From: Runella rosea
Lineage (GTDB): Bacteria > Bacteroidota > Bacteroidia > Cytophagales > Spirosomataceae
Reading direction: 5' to 3'
DNA: 64,000 bases
Assembly: GCF_003325355.1 (NCBI RefSeq)
Contig: NZ_CP030850.1
Span: 2,604,001 to 2,668,000 of the forward strand
The notes beneath the pieces were generated by a model. The model ran no database searches. It worked only from the letters and a program-made list of their open reading frames with translations, and had not been told where the DNA came from. Positions within the stretch are counted from its first letter, which is position 1. Each line of letters opens with the position of its first letter. Of this stretch, positions 7,963-16,962 are shown in pieces. A program made the position numbers and the translations under genes.

Positions 7963-9891
7963 TCAAGGCTTCGTCAACAAAAACTCCTTCACCAATTCCA
8001 ATTGGTCGGTACTGAGAAAATCAGCGCCTGCTTCACGGAGTTTTTTCCAAACGACTGGGTCTTCGGGGCAAGCCCAGAGGCGGAGTTTTTTTCCTTCGGC
8101 GTGTACCTTTTTTACCAATTGACTCAATTTTTGAAACTGCTCTTCGGGCATTTCACCCTTGCCACGCCACGAAAGATGGTTTGCGTAATTATCACTCACC
8201 ACGGGCATCAATTGAGCGCTCAGTTTCTTACCCAAATCAGCAGGTCGCCCATCCAACGAAGCCAATCGCTCTTTTGATTTTTTCAACGTCTCAATCGGGC
8301 GATTACCCGAAATAAACAACGTCACGGGCCCTGCTTTAGGACTATTTCCTTTATACGAAGTAAGAATTGTACGATAGTTTTGGAGTAATTTGTCTAAGGC
8401 TTTGTAAGTACTTTCGGCCTCGGTTTTGAAGTCAATCATGAGATACACCGGGCCTTTATAACCTCCATAAACTTGATTTCCGTTTTGAGCAATGCGCTCG
8501 GCCAACGGCTTTAAGTATAAATTTTCTAAGGTATGCGCAGGATTGTTGAACGTTGGGCGTTCGTGCGCTACAAATAGCGTGTCGTTGATTAAGTAAACGT
8601 CGGCCTCTACGCTCGTAAATCCTTGGTCCAGCGCATCCCACAATGGGCGTGATTGCTCGTAATCATTGTGCGCGTGGGCGTTAGGAAGAGGCGTTACGCC
8701 GGGTTTTACGGGCGGTGTTTGAAGCTTCGCAATGGGCTGAACCCAAGCCGTTTCTACGTCTCCTGCGCTAAACGGGTTGTATTTTGGTTTAGTGGAAATG
8801 ATTTTAGCCCGCACCATCAAATCATCTTCGGCCAAGGTATAGTTCGCTTCATTTCCTTTTATTTCTTTAAAAATTTCGGTTTTTTCTTTCCCTTTTTTCA
8901 GTCCAATCCATTGAATGGTATAATTGACATTGGGCTCCGCTTTTATCTTAAAAGAAATACTGGACGGCGTTTGAACAAGTTTCTCTAATTCTACGCCCGA
9001 TGTAGCATAAAACCGCCCCGCTTCCAGCGACTCTATCAGTGAGCGCGGCGACAAATCGGCGGCATTGACCATAACCCAACCACGACCCGTATTGCTGTAT
9101 TCTAAGCCAAAAAACTGATAATTGTGGCTGTCGTCGGTGGCCAAACCGTACATCAACGGGCGCCCTTGTTGTACAAAATGAACGTTGATTTTATCCCACA
9201 TCACCTCGGTGCCATCGCGTTTTTCGTCACCGTAATTATTAACCATCGGATGCCCATTAAAAACTTCAAAGAAACGCTCGTACCGTAGCTGCATCAAGTC
9301 CTGCGCGGTGATGGCATAGTAAAAATTGGGGTGATTAATGTGCGGAAACATAGGCTGTCCCGTTTGGCGGCGCTGCGCTACCACCAAGTCAATATTGTTT
9401 TGCATCACCTCGGCTACGCTATTGCCTCGCTGCGGGCGAATGAGGTTCTGCACGTTGGTCATGTTGATGTGAATCGGCTTGCTATCGTAGCTTGTTGAAA
9501 CCTCTTCACTTTTGATAATGAGAAACTTACCCGGGTCATCAAAATAACTGCGGTATTCCTGCAAGTTTTTCAGGCGTACTTTCAGGGAATCGTTAGGCCC
9601 TTTTTTGTACGTGACCCAATCAGGCCCAAACGTGCGCAAATAACGCTCAAACGTACGCCGACGCTCGGGCACACGCGGCACATTCACCCATTTTTCTCCT
9701 TCCTGAAACGTATTATGGTCTGATAACCCGACAAAGTTATACCCGTTGGCTTTATACCAATCCATGATTATTTCGGGATAATCGTCGCCATCGCTCCAAA
9801 GCGAGTGCGTGTGCAGATTGCCTTTGTACCAGTTTTGGGCATAGGCCGAGGAAAGTGAAATAAGCAAAAAAAAGAGGGAAAATAATCTCAT
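7963..9891 (-). CDS. Exported PHP-domain / GDPD-like phosphodiesterase fusion
   Basis: A 642-aa protein starting at the ATG at 9891; the longer frame from 9939 would bury the signal peptide MRLFSLFFLLISLSSAYAQ. Residues ~21-330 are a PHP phosphoesterase domain: KGNLHTHSLWSDG (His27, His29), VGLSDHN (Asp58, His59), HINHPNFYY and ATDDSHN supply metal ligands. A short beta-sandwich-like stretch follows. Residues ~405-640 resemble the glycerophosphodiester/PI-PLC-like (AIM6-type) TIM barrel: NAHAHNDYEQSRPLWDALDQG, SVEADVYL, LFVAHE, VYLMIDFKTE, LRLWACPEDP and ADFLSTDQL. Such a protein could release phosphate or sugar phosphates from phosphodiesters in the periplasm. The substrate is unknown. Confidence 0.85.
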   Translation of the reverse strand: MRLFSLFFLLISLSSAYAQNWYKGNLHTHSLWSDGDDYPEIIMDWYKANGYNFVGLSDHNTFQEGEKWVNVPRVPERRRTFERYLRTFGPDWVTYKKGPNDSLKVRLKNLQEYRSYFDDPGKFLIIKSEEVSTSYDSKPIHINMTNVQNLIRPQRGNSVAEVMQNNIDLVVAQRRQTGQPMFPHINHPNFYYAITAQDLMQLRYERFFEVFNGHPMVNNYGDEKRDGTEVMWDKINVHFVQQGRPLMYGLATDDSHNYQFFGLEYSNTGRGWVMVNAADLSPRSLIESLEAGRFYATSGVELEKLVQTPSSISFKIKAEPNVNYTIQWIGLKKGKEKTEIFKEIKGNEANYTLAEDDLMVRAKIISTKPKYNPFSAGDVETAWVQPIAKLQTPPVKPGVTPLPNAHAHNDYEQSRPLWDALDQGFTSVEADVYLINDTLFVAHERPTFNNPAHTLENLYLKPLAERIAQNGNQVYGGYKGPVYLMIDFKTEAESTYKALDKLLQNYRTILTSYKGNSPKAGPVTLFISGNRPIETLKKSKERLASLDGRPADLGKKLSAQLMPVVSDNYANHLSWRGKGEMPEEQFQKLSQLVKKVHAEGKKLRLWACPEDPVVWKKLREAGADFLSTDQLELVKEFLLTKP

Positions 9892-9980
9892 GTTGGGTGA
9901 GCGATTTGAGTTCAGTAGGATAAGGCATCCACCGTGCATTTCTAATACTACCTTCTCGCTACCCGAAGAGACTATCTTAT

Positions 9981-10013
9981 AGGATTGGCAAGTTTTAAAA
10001 ACTTGCCAATCCT
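9981..10013 (-). terminator. Long perfect hairpin after the OYE gene
   Basis: AGGATTGGCAAGTTTT (9981-9996) and its reverse complement (9998-10013) leave one central base. It begins 7 nt after the stop codon of the minus-strand reductase gene. No long T-run follows, so it may act as an mRNA-stabilising or Rho-related structure. Confidence 0.6.
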
Positions 10014-10019
10014 CTCAAA

Positions 10020-11090
10020 CTAACGTTTCTTTTGGGCTCGCACGTATTGAATCGGCCATTGTACATCATGCCCTAACTCGTGTGCCGCCGAGAGCGGAAA
10101 CATCGGATTTCGGAGCGACTCACGGGCAATCAATACCAAATCGGCTTTGTTGGCTACGATGATTTCATCGGCTTGGCTCGCTTCCGTAATCATTCCTACA
10201 GCACCCGTTTTGATACCTACTTTATTTTTAATGGTTTCGGCAAAAGGAACCTGATAATTCGGCCCTATTTTAATGGCACTCGGCGGCGCCAACCCACCCG
10301 ACGAGCAATCAATCAAATCCACCCCATTTTCGTGGAGAACCTTGGCCAACGCCACGGAATCATTGATCGTCCAGCCGCCTTCGACCCAATCTGAGGCCGA
10401 AATTCTGACAATCAACGGAAAATCATCGGCAAGAATACCCCTTGTTTCTTTCACAATGGTGCGTAATAATCGTATACGATTTTCAAAACTTCCACCGTAT
10501 TCATCTGTCCGCTGATTAACCAACGGCGACAAAAAACCATTGAGCAAATATCCGTGCGCCGCATGAATTTCAATCACCCGAAAACCCGCCGCCAACGCTC
10601 GATGCGCCGCCGCTTTAAAATCATCAATCACCTGATGGATTCCTTCTGCGGTAAGCGCATTCGCTTTTTTATCATCGGCCAACAACGCATGTTCGCTCGC
10701 GGCTACGGGCTGCCAACCTCCCTCTTCGGGTGAGGCGTAACGGCCACCGTCCCACGGTTTATGTGAGCTGGCCTTGTGTCCAGCGTGGGCCAATTGAATG
10801 CCCGCCACACTGCCGTTTTGGTGGATAAAATCAGTAATACGCTTTAGAAAAGGGATATGTTCATCTTTCCAAATCCCCAAATCGCCAGGAGAAATTCGCC
10901 CTTCGGGGGAGACCGCCGTGGCTTCAGTAATCACCAACCCAGCGCCGCCCACTGCCCTACTTCCGAGATGAACTAGGTGCCAATCATTGGCAAATCCATC
11001 GGTAGCCGAATATTGACACATGGGCGAAATCGCAATTCGATTTTTGAGTTCAACACCTCTCAGGTGCAAGGGAGAAAATAAATTAGCCAT
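10020..11090 (-). CDS. Old yellow enzyme family ene-reductase (YqjM/NamA-like)
   Basis: A 356-aa FMN-dependent NAD(P)H oxidoreductase that probably reduces activated C=C bonds of enones or related electrophiles in the cytoplasm. The start is the ATG at 11090; the frame extends two codons further to a TTG. Family marks include RIAISPMCQYSATDG (the YqjM-type cysteine), VHLGSRAVGGAGLVITEATAV, QLAHAGHKAS, EIHAAHGYLLNGFLSP, NQRTDEYGGSFENRIR and LVLIARESLRNP. Length matches the family. The gene is alone, between the PHP fusion and the mla operon. Confidence 0.92.
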   Translation of the reverse strand: MANLFSPLHLRGVELKNRIAISPMCQYSATDGFANDWHLVHLGSRAVGGAGLVITEATAVSPEGRISPGDLGIWKDEHIPFLKRITDFIHQNGSVAGIQLAHAGHKASSHKPWDGGRYASPEEGGWQPVAASEHALLADDKKANALTAEGIHQVIDDFKAAAHRALAAGFRVIEIHAAHGYLLNGFLSPLVNQRTDEYGGSFENRIRLLRTIVKETRGILADDFPLIVRISASDWVEGGWTINDSVALAKVLHENGVDLIDCSSGGLAPPSAIKIGPNYQVPFAETIKNKVGIKTGAVGMITEASQADEIIVANKADLVLIARESLRNPMFPLSAAHELGHDVQWPIQYVRAQKKR

Positions 11091-11175
11091 AAACAAAAAA
11101 GGTTATGCAAAGCAAAGATGTGTGGGGTCATTTGCTTTACATAACCAAAATTAAGCGCCTTTTAGTTTTTAGGAA

Positions 11176-12219
11176 TCAAGGCATTTTTTCGAGCGTCGTC
11201 ACCTGTGTTGAGGTATCGGGCTTTACTTCCTCCTTCTTTTTCTTACGGAAGTACCTTCTAAGCAAGATGTTATGCTGTAAAGCCTCCATGTTTTCGTCCA
11301 ATTTGGCCGAGCTACTTTCGAGATTTTGAAGCGTATTTCTTACGTTATTGGCCGTTTTGGGGTCGTGCAAAAGTACCCCGACGGTACTGGTTTTGTCGTT
11401 GGCGATTTGATTGGTTGTCTGCCGCAAATCGGCCACCATCCCCTTGGCCGAAGTGGAAGTTTCCTTCAAGTTTCGCGAGGTTTCTCCCAACGTACTGACC
11501 GTTTGTTTCAAATCGCCGTACATCTGTTTGTCGGTCAGCAAGTCATTGACAAAGTTTCCCTGCGTGTTCAAGTTTTTGGAAAACTGCGCCAATGATACGG
11601 TCGTGGCCTTGGCGTTGAGCGTGGCGGCTTCCAATCCAGTGAGGGTTGAATTTAATTTTTGGTATAAATCATCTTTAGTCAACAACTTCCCTACCGAACC
11701 TTCTCCGCCTTTGATACCACGAACCAATTCTTTGAAATCAGCCGTAATGGCCAGTAAATTTTTGTTATTCTCCTGCAATGTTTTCAGCATATCCTGTTGA
11801 GAATCTTCTTTTAAGACCCTAAACTGGTATCCATCTTCCACGATTTCGGCTTCTGGTGAGCCACCCGAAATCACAATGATGGTGTTGCCAATCAAACCGT
11901 CGGTACTGACTTTGACGTTGGCGTCTTTTTTGATAAATTTTTGGGAAGATTCTTCAATACCAAAGGTCACTTTTACTTTAGAATTTTCGACGAAAGCAAC
12001 GTGCTTCACGGTGCCGACTTTGACACCCGAAAACCACACGTTACTGCCTTTGGTAAGGCCATTTACGTCGTCTAAGATGGCATAGGCATCAATTTTACTC
12101 ACGAAGGTTTTGCGCAAAGTGCCCACCATAAGAATCCCCGCGACCAAAATCATAATCCCAAGTACCACAAAAATCCCCACTTTTACTTTATAGCTTTCCG
12201 ACCTTGACGTTGATTTCAT
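11176..12219 (-). CDS. mlaD: MlaD/MCE-family lipid-transport protein
   Basis: The periplasmic, membrane-anchored substrate-binding subunit of an MCE transporter that moves phospholipids between the envelope membranes. It has 347 aa from the ATG at 12219, one base after the mlaF stop; the longer frame to 12354 overlaps mlaF and is rejected. Residues ~13-33 are a single membrane anchor (VGIFVVLGIMILVAGILMVG). The MCE domain spans ~38-115 (YAILDDVNGLTKGSNVWFSGVKVGTVKHV, STDGLIGNTIIVISGG). A long helical C-terminus (~130-320) should form the MCE stalk or tunnel. It is the last gene of mlaE-mlaF-mlaD. Confidence 0.9.
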   Translation of the reverse strand: MKSTSRSESYKVKVGIFVVLGIMILVAGILMVGTLRKTFVSKIDAYAILDDVNGLTKGSNVWFSGVKVGTVKHVAFVENSKVKVTFGIEESSQKFIKKDANVKVSTDGLIGNTIIVISGGSPEAEIVEDGYQFRVLKEDSQQDMLKTLQENNKNLLAITADFKELVRGIKGGEGSVGKLLTKDDLYQKLNSTLTGLEAATLNAKATTVSLAQFSKNLNTQGNFVNDLLTDKQMYGDLKQTVSTLGETSRNLKETSTSAKGMVADLRQTTNQIANDKTSTVGVLLHDPKTANNVRNTLQNLESSSAKLDENMEALQHNILLRRYFRKKKKEEVKPDTSTQVTTLEKMP

Positions 12220-12220
12220 A

Positions 12221-12979
12221 TTAATTCTGAAGTTTTGGTTCGATAAAATTGTAATCATAAAAACTACGAATGCGGGGGTCGGGGTTGCCGAAAACCTCCT
12301 CAAACGTGCCTTGGTACGCAAATTTGCCATCAAACAAAATCGCCACCCGGTCACCTGTTTCTTTGGCGCAGGTTAAATCGTGCGTGATGATGATAGAACT
12401 GGTGCGGTATTTTTCCTTTACCTGATTCATTAAATCATTGATTTCCTGACACGTAATGGGGTCAAGTCCTGCGGTTGGCTCATCGTACAGCATAATCTTA
12501 GGGTTCATGATGAGGGTACGGGCTATTCCAATCCGTTTGCGCTGCCCCCCCGAAAGTTGAGAAGGCATTTGGTCCAACGTTTTTTTCAGACCTACGGCTT
12601 CGATGACCTCATCAACGGCTTTATCTATTTCTTTGCGGGTCATGTTTTTTAGATTTCTAACCAGTGGAAACTCCAAGTTTTCCCGCACCGTCATGCTATC
12701 GTACAACGCACTACTCTGAAACGAAAAACCAATCTTCAACCGCAACGCATTCAGTTCTTTAGCCGTCAAATCAGCAACCGATTGGCCAAATACTTTTACC
12801 TGTCCACGGTCGGGAGTGAGTAGTCCCGCAATAATTTTAATCAACACCGACTTTCCCGTTCCTGACCGTCCCAATACCACTACATTTTCATTTTCATGCA
12901 CATCCAGATCTACCCCCGACAATACGTGCAGGCTCCCGAACGATTTATATAAATTCTTTATTTCAATCGTTTTCTCCAT
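12221..12979 (-). CDS. mlaF: ABC transporter ATPase of the Mla/MCE system
   Basis: A 252-aa cytoplasmic ATPase that drives the MlaE permease. The ATG at 12979 (MEKTIEIKNLYKSFGSLHVL) is chosen; the frame continues 9 codons upstream. Walker A is LGRSGTGKS, the ABC signature is QLSGGQRKR, Walker B is IMLYDEPTAGLDP, and the switch histidine is in IIITHDL. It starts 14 nt after the mlaE stop and ends one base before mlaD, consistent with a tight operon. Confidence 0.95.
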   Translation of the reverse strand: MEKTIEIKNLYKSFGSLHVLSGVDLDVHENENVVVLGRSGTGKSVLIKIIAGLLTPDRGQVKVFGQSVADLTAKELNALRLKIGFSFQSSALYDSMTVRENLEFPLVRNLKNMTRKEIDKAVDEVIEAVGLKKTLDQMPSQLSGGQRKRIGIARTLIMNPKIMLYDEPTAGLDPITCQEINDLMNQVKEKYRTSSIIITHDLTCAKETGDRVAILFDGKFAYQGTFEEVFGNPDPRIRSFYDYNFIEPKLQN

Positions 12980-12993
12980 GATTGCGTGCAGAT

Positions 12994-13782
12994 TTAGCGA
13001 AACCAATTAGCTACTTGAACAATAAATAATTCTTCAATAAAAATCAGAAACATGGATAACACCACCGACGAATTGGCAGCTTGGCCTACCCCTTGGGTAC
13101 CATTGGTGGCGTTGAAACCCTTATAGCACCCAATCATTCCGATGGTAAACCCAAAAGAGGTAGCTTTGACTACCGCCGTAATAATATCCAAGAAAACGAT
13201 ACTGTCGAATCCATGCTCCAGAAAGGCCAGCACGTTGGTTTCTTCGTTGACCGTCACGTTAAGAAAAGCGCCCGCCAACGCCACCAAAGCGCAGTAAAAA
13301 GATAAAATGGGAATCGTGATGGTGGCAGCCGCTACGCGCGTAACAACCAAAAAACGAATCGGATTGACCGCCGACACTTCCATGGCATCTATTTGCTCGG
13401 TCACTTTCATCGAACCCAGCTCAGCGCCAATGCCCGACCCTATCTTTCCTGAACAAATCAGCGACGTAACCAGCGGTGCCAACGCCCGCACGATGGCAAT
13501 GGTCACCAACGACGGCAACCACGAGGTAGCCCCGAATTCCATCAGGGAGGGGCGCGATTGTTTGGTAAAAACGTATCCCGTGACAAACCCCGTCAGGGAA
13601 ATCAACGGCAGGGATTTGAGGCCGATGGAATAACATTGTCGAACAAATTCGGTAAACTCAAAGCCCCCAGAAAATGCCTCTCTAAAAACCAACTTTACAA
13701 ACTCGAAGGCGTCATAAAAACCCATTAACCAATCATCAACTTTTTCGGAGAAGACATGTTTCGCAGATTCGCTGTTCATCAT
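12994..13782 (-). CDS. mlaE: MlaE-family permease
   Basis: The inner-membrane permease of the MCE/Mla lipid transporter, 262 aa from the ATG at 13782 (another ATG is next to it at 13779; a GTG six codons upstream is less likely). It has several membrane spans, and the conserved central block RALAPLVTSLICSGKIGSGIGAELGSMKVTEQIDAM with NPIRFLVVTRV is typical of MlaE. It is the first gene of the mlaE-mlaF-mlaD operon. No separate periplasmic MlaC or outer-membrane MlaA gene is nearby. Confidence 0.93.
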   Translation of the reverse strand: MMNSESAKHVFSEKVDDWLMGFYDAFEFVKLVFREAFSGGFEFTEFVRQCYSIGLKSLPLISLTGFVTGYVFTKQSRPSLMEFGATSWLPSLVTIAIVRALAPLVTSLICSGKIGSGIGAELGSMKVTEQIDAMEVSAVNPIRFLVVTRVAAATITIPILSFYCALVALAGAFLNVTVNEETNVLAFLEHGFDSIVFLDIITAVVKATSFGFTIGMIGCYKGFNATNGTQGVGQAANSSVVLSMFLIFIEELFIVQVANWFR

Positions 13783-14111
13783 TATTAAGTGCGCACGCAC
13801 TGGTTAATCGTTGTCGCAGTTAGAGCTGTACGAGCCCTCCCGTTCAATATTTGTTTTAGCTAATTGGCACATCAAACATTCGTTGTAAATTACCTTTCTT
13901 GGCTAAAATCACTTAAACGGGGACCAAAGAGGTACAAGTTATGTATGACAAATTATCAAAAAAAGTATTCCACAGCAAATTGTAGAAAAAAATTCCCATA
14001 AGCCTCATGACTGAAAAAAAAATGAGCTTATTGCCCCAAAATGAGCAATAATAAGTCAAAAATAAGCGTAGTAAGCACCCGTTTGGGGAAACCTTTACCA
14101 ATATTTACCAC
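13783..14111. other. AT-rich intergenic region upstream of mlaE
   Basis: About 329 bases with no supportable gene. It holds the mlaE promoter region on the minus strand and the sequence downstream of the GNAT gene start-to-mlaE gap. A 62-codon open frame at 13913-14101 (minus) is low-complexity and is not called. No convincing TAnnTTTG box was identified. Confidence 0.5.
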
Positions 14112-14516
14112 TCAAAAAATGAGGTTCATTTTTACGTAGGGAATATCTCCTTTGAAGAAAGTATCGCCTTCTTGTTTCATACCGAAACGTTCATAAAAAG
14201 GCTTAGCGTCGAGCCGAGCATCGCACCAAATGCGCGTCGCTTGAAGTTCAATAGCACGTTCAAAAACAATTTCGAGTAGGGCGCTTCCTAGCCCTTGGCG
14301 CTGAAAATCAGGATGAGTAGCAAACTTTCGGAAGCGGGCCACCTGATGGTCATCCACAAAGAGCGAAATTACTGATACAGGTTGATTATCGACAAAATAG
14401 CCAAAATGAAGCCCATTTTCATCTTCGGGGACTTTTACAAATTCAAAGGGTTTGTCAGGCCACAAAACTTGGTGGCGGAGGGGATACGTATCAGCAGCGG
14501 TGATGGAGAGAATCAT
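14112..14516 (-). CDS. GNAT-family N-acetyltransferase
   Basis: A 134-aa single-domain acetyl-CoA-dependent acetyltransferase, substrate unknown. The acetyl-CoA-binding motif A is FATHPDFQRQGLGSALL, preceded by a beta-hairpin (VSVISLFVDDHQVARFRK) and followed by WCDARLDAKPFYERFGMKQEGDTF, the usual GNAT end. The short length and absence of extra domains suggest a small-molecule acetylating enzyme of the ElaA/YjcF type. Confidence 0.87.
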   Translation of the reverse strand: MILSITAADTYPLRHQVLWPDKPFEFVKVPEDENGLHFGYFVDNQPVSVISLFVDDHQVARFRKFATHPDFQRQGLGSALLEIVFERAIELQATRIWCDARLDAKPFYERFGMKQEGDTFFKGDIPYVKMNLIF

Positions 14517-14581
14517 TGTTGGTGTTACCTCCTGCCCGTCTAACTGTGTAGTACACGGACGGTTTGAGGGGATAAAATACC

Positions 14582-15352
14582 TTAATTGGGCGTACTAAAA
14601 ATACCCAGCGGGTCACATTTTTTGGCGAGGAGTTCTTTCATAAAATCATAATCCAACAATTCAATATCCAGCACTCGGGTCTTGTGTAAGTTGTCCCAAG
14701 AAGCGTCATAATTGCCTTTATGAAATTCCAACACCGACTTTTTGAGATAAGCCGTAGCAAAGGTAGTATCCAGACGAATGGCTCGATTGAGAATTTGTTC
14801 TGCCTCCATCAACTCCCATTTATCACTGCTTTCTTTAAAGTGTATCAAATCAACGGTAGCCAAGTCAACCAGCATACCTACGTTGGTTGAGTCAAGGTCA
14901 ACACCTTTGCGGAGCATACGCTCAGCGTCGGTGATGTGACCTTGTTGGAAACACACCACTCCTAAACCCCAGTACGTGTCGGCATTTTGTGGATTGAGCA
15001 AATAGGCCAAATTAAAACGATAACAGGCCGTATCGAGGTCGCCTTCGTCCAAATACTCCCAACCACGCGCCGAGAAAAACTCGCTGGCTTCCTTACGGGT
15101 AGTAAAGTTTTGGTCGCAATCGTTAAGAAAATTAATTTCAAATTCAATTTGCGCGCCACTTTTGGCTACTTCTCCAAAAAGGGGTAGCAGGTGAAGATTT
15201 TTCACCACTGTAGCCTCGGAAGCAGCCCCGGTTGCTTTGTTACTGGTATCAGCCGGGCGGCTGCTCGTAACAAACTGCATTGTTTGCGCCTTACTTTCCA
15301 GCACAATTAACAATCCGAATACCAAATAACTGAATGCCTGTATTTTTTTCAT
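14582..15352 (-). CDS. Exported tetratricopeptide-repeat protein
   Basis: 256 aa from the ATG at 15352 (a TTG three codons upstream is ignored). A signal peptide spans residues 1-~22 (KKIQAFSYLVFGLLIVLESKAQ). Residues ~80-215 carry TPR units (AYLLNPQNADTYWGLGVVCFQQGHITDAERMLRKGVDLDS; AEQILNRAIRLDTTFATAYLKKSVLEFHKGNYDASWDNLHKTR). It probably acts as a periplasmic protein-protein scaffold. The partner is unknown. Confidence 0.82.
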   Translation of the reverse strand: MKKIQAFSYLVFGLLIVLESKAQTMQFVTSSRPADTSNKATGAASEATVVKNLHLLPLFGEVAKSGAQIEFEINFLNDCDQNFTTRKEASEFFSARGWEYLDEGDLDTACYRFNLAYLLNPQNADTYWGLGVVCFQQGHITDAERMLRKGVDLDSTNVGMLVDLATVDLIHFKESSDKWELMEAEQILNRAIRLDTTFATAYLKKSVLEFHKGNYDASWDNLHKTRVLDIELLDYDFMKELLAKKCDPLGIFSTPN

Positions 15353-15413
15353 CGCTACCAACTCATCAGAACGTCTTATAAAACGATGCTTTCAAAGGGT
15401 TATTATGCCAAAT

Positions 15414-16748
15414 TTACTTTTTTCGTCTCTTAAAAGAATTTTTCGCTGACGAGGCTGTTCTTTTTTGCGGATTCGCATTTTTAGGCTTCGAATGTACAAC
15501 TTTTTTATTTTTCTTTTCATGAAATGCCCCCTTAAAAGTTGGATCATCCTTGCGTCGTTGTTCATCCAACTCTCGCAACAAGGCTTGCTGCTCTTCGAAA
15601 GGCGTTTCTGGCACTTCCAACGCTTCTGGCAAAGGCTGTCGAGGAATGGTCATTCGGATGATTTTTTCAATTTTGGCAATGTGATAATCATCTGCAATGG
15701 TCACAAACGTAATGGCATTCCCTTCCTGATTGGCCCGACCCGTACGCCCAATGCGGTGTACATAATCTTCGTAAATCAGCGGCACATCAAAGTTGACCAC
15801 GTGACTCACCTGCGTAACATCAATGCCCCGGGCGGCCACATCGGTGGCGATCAAAATCCGCACTTTTCCTTCTTTAAAAGCCTCCATCGCATTGATACGC
15901 GTGTTTTGGCCTTTGTTGGCGTGAATGACCCGTACTTCATCTTCGGTCACTACCTTCCGTTTCAGGAATTTATAGATATTTTCGGCATTTTCGCGAGAGC
16001 GCACAAAAACCATACCACGCTCAAAAACGGCGGCATCCTGCACCAATAATTCGAGCAGGTTAATCTTTGTTCTAAAATTGGGGACTTCATAAATGATTTG
16101 GTCAACGCGTGCGGCCGTAGTGGCCTGAGGTGTGACTTCCACACGAATGGGACCTTCCAGAAAGTTCTCCGAAAGTCGTTCTACTTTTGCAGGAAACGTA
16201 GCCGAAAACAGCAGATTCTGACGTTTTCGGGGAATTACTTCCAAAATTCGGTTGATTTGAGGCATGAAACCCATGTCCATCATCTTGTCAGCTTCATCCA
16301 TCACGAGCGTGGTCAACTGCTTCACCACAATCTCACCGCGCAGGTACAAATCCAAGAAACGCCCCGGCGTAGCCACCACAATATCGACTCCTTTTTGCAG
16401 AGCTTCAATTTGGGTTTTTGGGCCCAAACCGCCATAAATGGCGATGTGCCGCAAGTCAGTATATTTTGCCAATTCGCCGAGAGCAGCGCCTATCTGCATC
16501 ACCAATTCACGCGTTGGTGCCAAAATAAGTGCCCGAGGGTGCATCCCCTGCGCGTACTTGATACGCATCAATAGCGGCAATACATACGCGGCGGTCTTTC
16601 CCGTTCCGGTCTGCGCAATTCCCAACACATCATGCCCTTCCAAAACAAGCGGAATAGCCTGTTCCTGAATGGGAGACGGCACCTCATACCCCGCATCGGC
16701 AATGGCATTGAGCAGTTGGCGATTGAGGTTAAAATCTTCAAAATTCAT
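15414..16748 (-). CDS. DEAD-box RNA helicase (RhlE-like)
   Basis: A 444-aa ATP-dependent RNA helicase, likely in ribosome assembly or RNA turnover. The Q motif (FEDFNLNRQLLNAIADAGYEVPSPIQ) is followed by AQTGTGKT, PTRELVMQI, TPGR, VMDEADKM, FSATFP, GMVFVRSR, ATDVAARGIDV and HRIGRTGR. The C-terminal ~60 residues are lysine-rich and basic (KNKKVVHSKPKNANPQKR), typical of the RNA-binding tails of RhlE-like Bacteroidota helicases. Confidence 0.95.
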   Translation of the reverse strand: MNFEDFNLNRQLLNAIADAGYEVPSPIQEQAIPLVLEGHDVLGIAQTGTGKTAAYVLPLLMRIKYAQGMHPRALILAPTRELVMQIGAALGELAKYTDLRHIAIYGGLGPKTQIEALQKGVDIVVATPGRFLDLYLRGEIVVKQLTTLVMDEADKMMDMGFMPQINRILEVIPRKRQNLLFSATFPAKVERLSENFLEGPIRVEVTPQATTAARVDQIIYEVPNFRTKINLLELLVQDAAVFERGMVFVRSRENAENIYKFLKRKVVTEDEVRVIHANKGQNTRINAMEAFKEGKVRILIATDVAARGIDVTQVSHVVNFDVPLIYEDYVHRIGRTGRANQEGNAITFVTIADDYHIAKIEKIIRMTIPRQPLPEALEVPETPFEEQQALLRELDEQRRKDDPTFKGAFHEKKNKKVVHSKPKNANPQKRTASSAKNSFKRRKK

Positions 16749-16922
16749 CTGAAATCAATAAATCAATGGTTGATTGCGAAGCCCACGCCAAAGGCTGTTT
16801 TTGCTTCGCCACTTACGCAAAGTACATCAATTGTACGTAAAGCCCAAGTCTAAGGTTAGCAAATTATCCCACTGGAAGGTTCATTAATGCGGTGATTTTC
16901 ATGAGTTAGTCCGCAAATAGTC

Positions 16923-16930
16923 TATTTTTG
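16923..16930 (+). promoter_or_regulatory. Bacteroidota -7 box TATTTTTG for the M28 peptidase gene
   Basis: An exact TAnnTTTG match, 32 nt upstream of the ATG at 16963. No strong -33 TTTG was found at the usual spacing. Confidence 0.55.
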
Positions 16931-16962
16931 CAGGCTGACCATTTCCCCAAAAACACCAAAAA

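Noticed and set aside
13913-14101. 62-codon minus-strand frame upstream of mlaE
   Set aside because: Phe/Leu-rich low-complexity translation without a plausible start context or family resemblance.
15465-16049. 194-codon plus-strand frame opposite the helicase gene
   Set aside because: An antisense shadow of conserved helicase motifs, with an implausible amino-acid composition.
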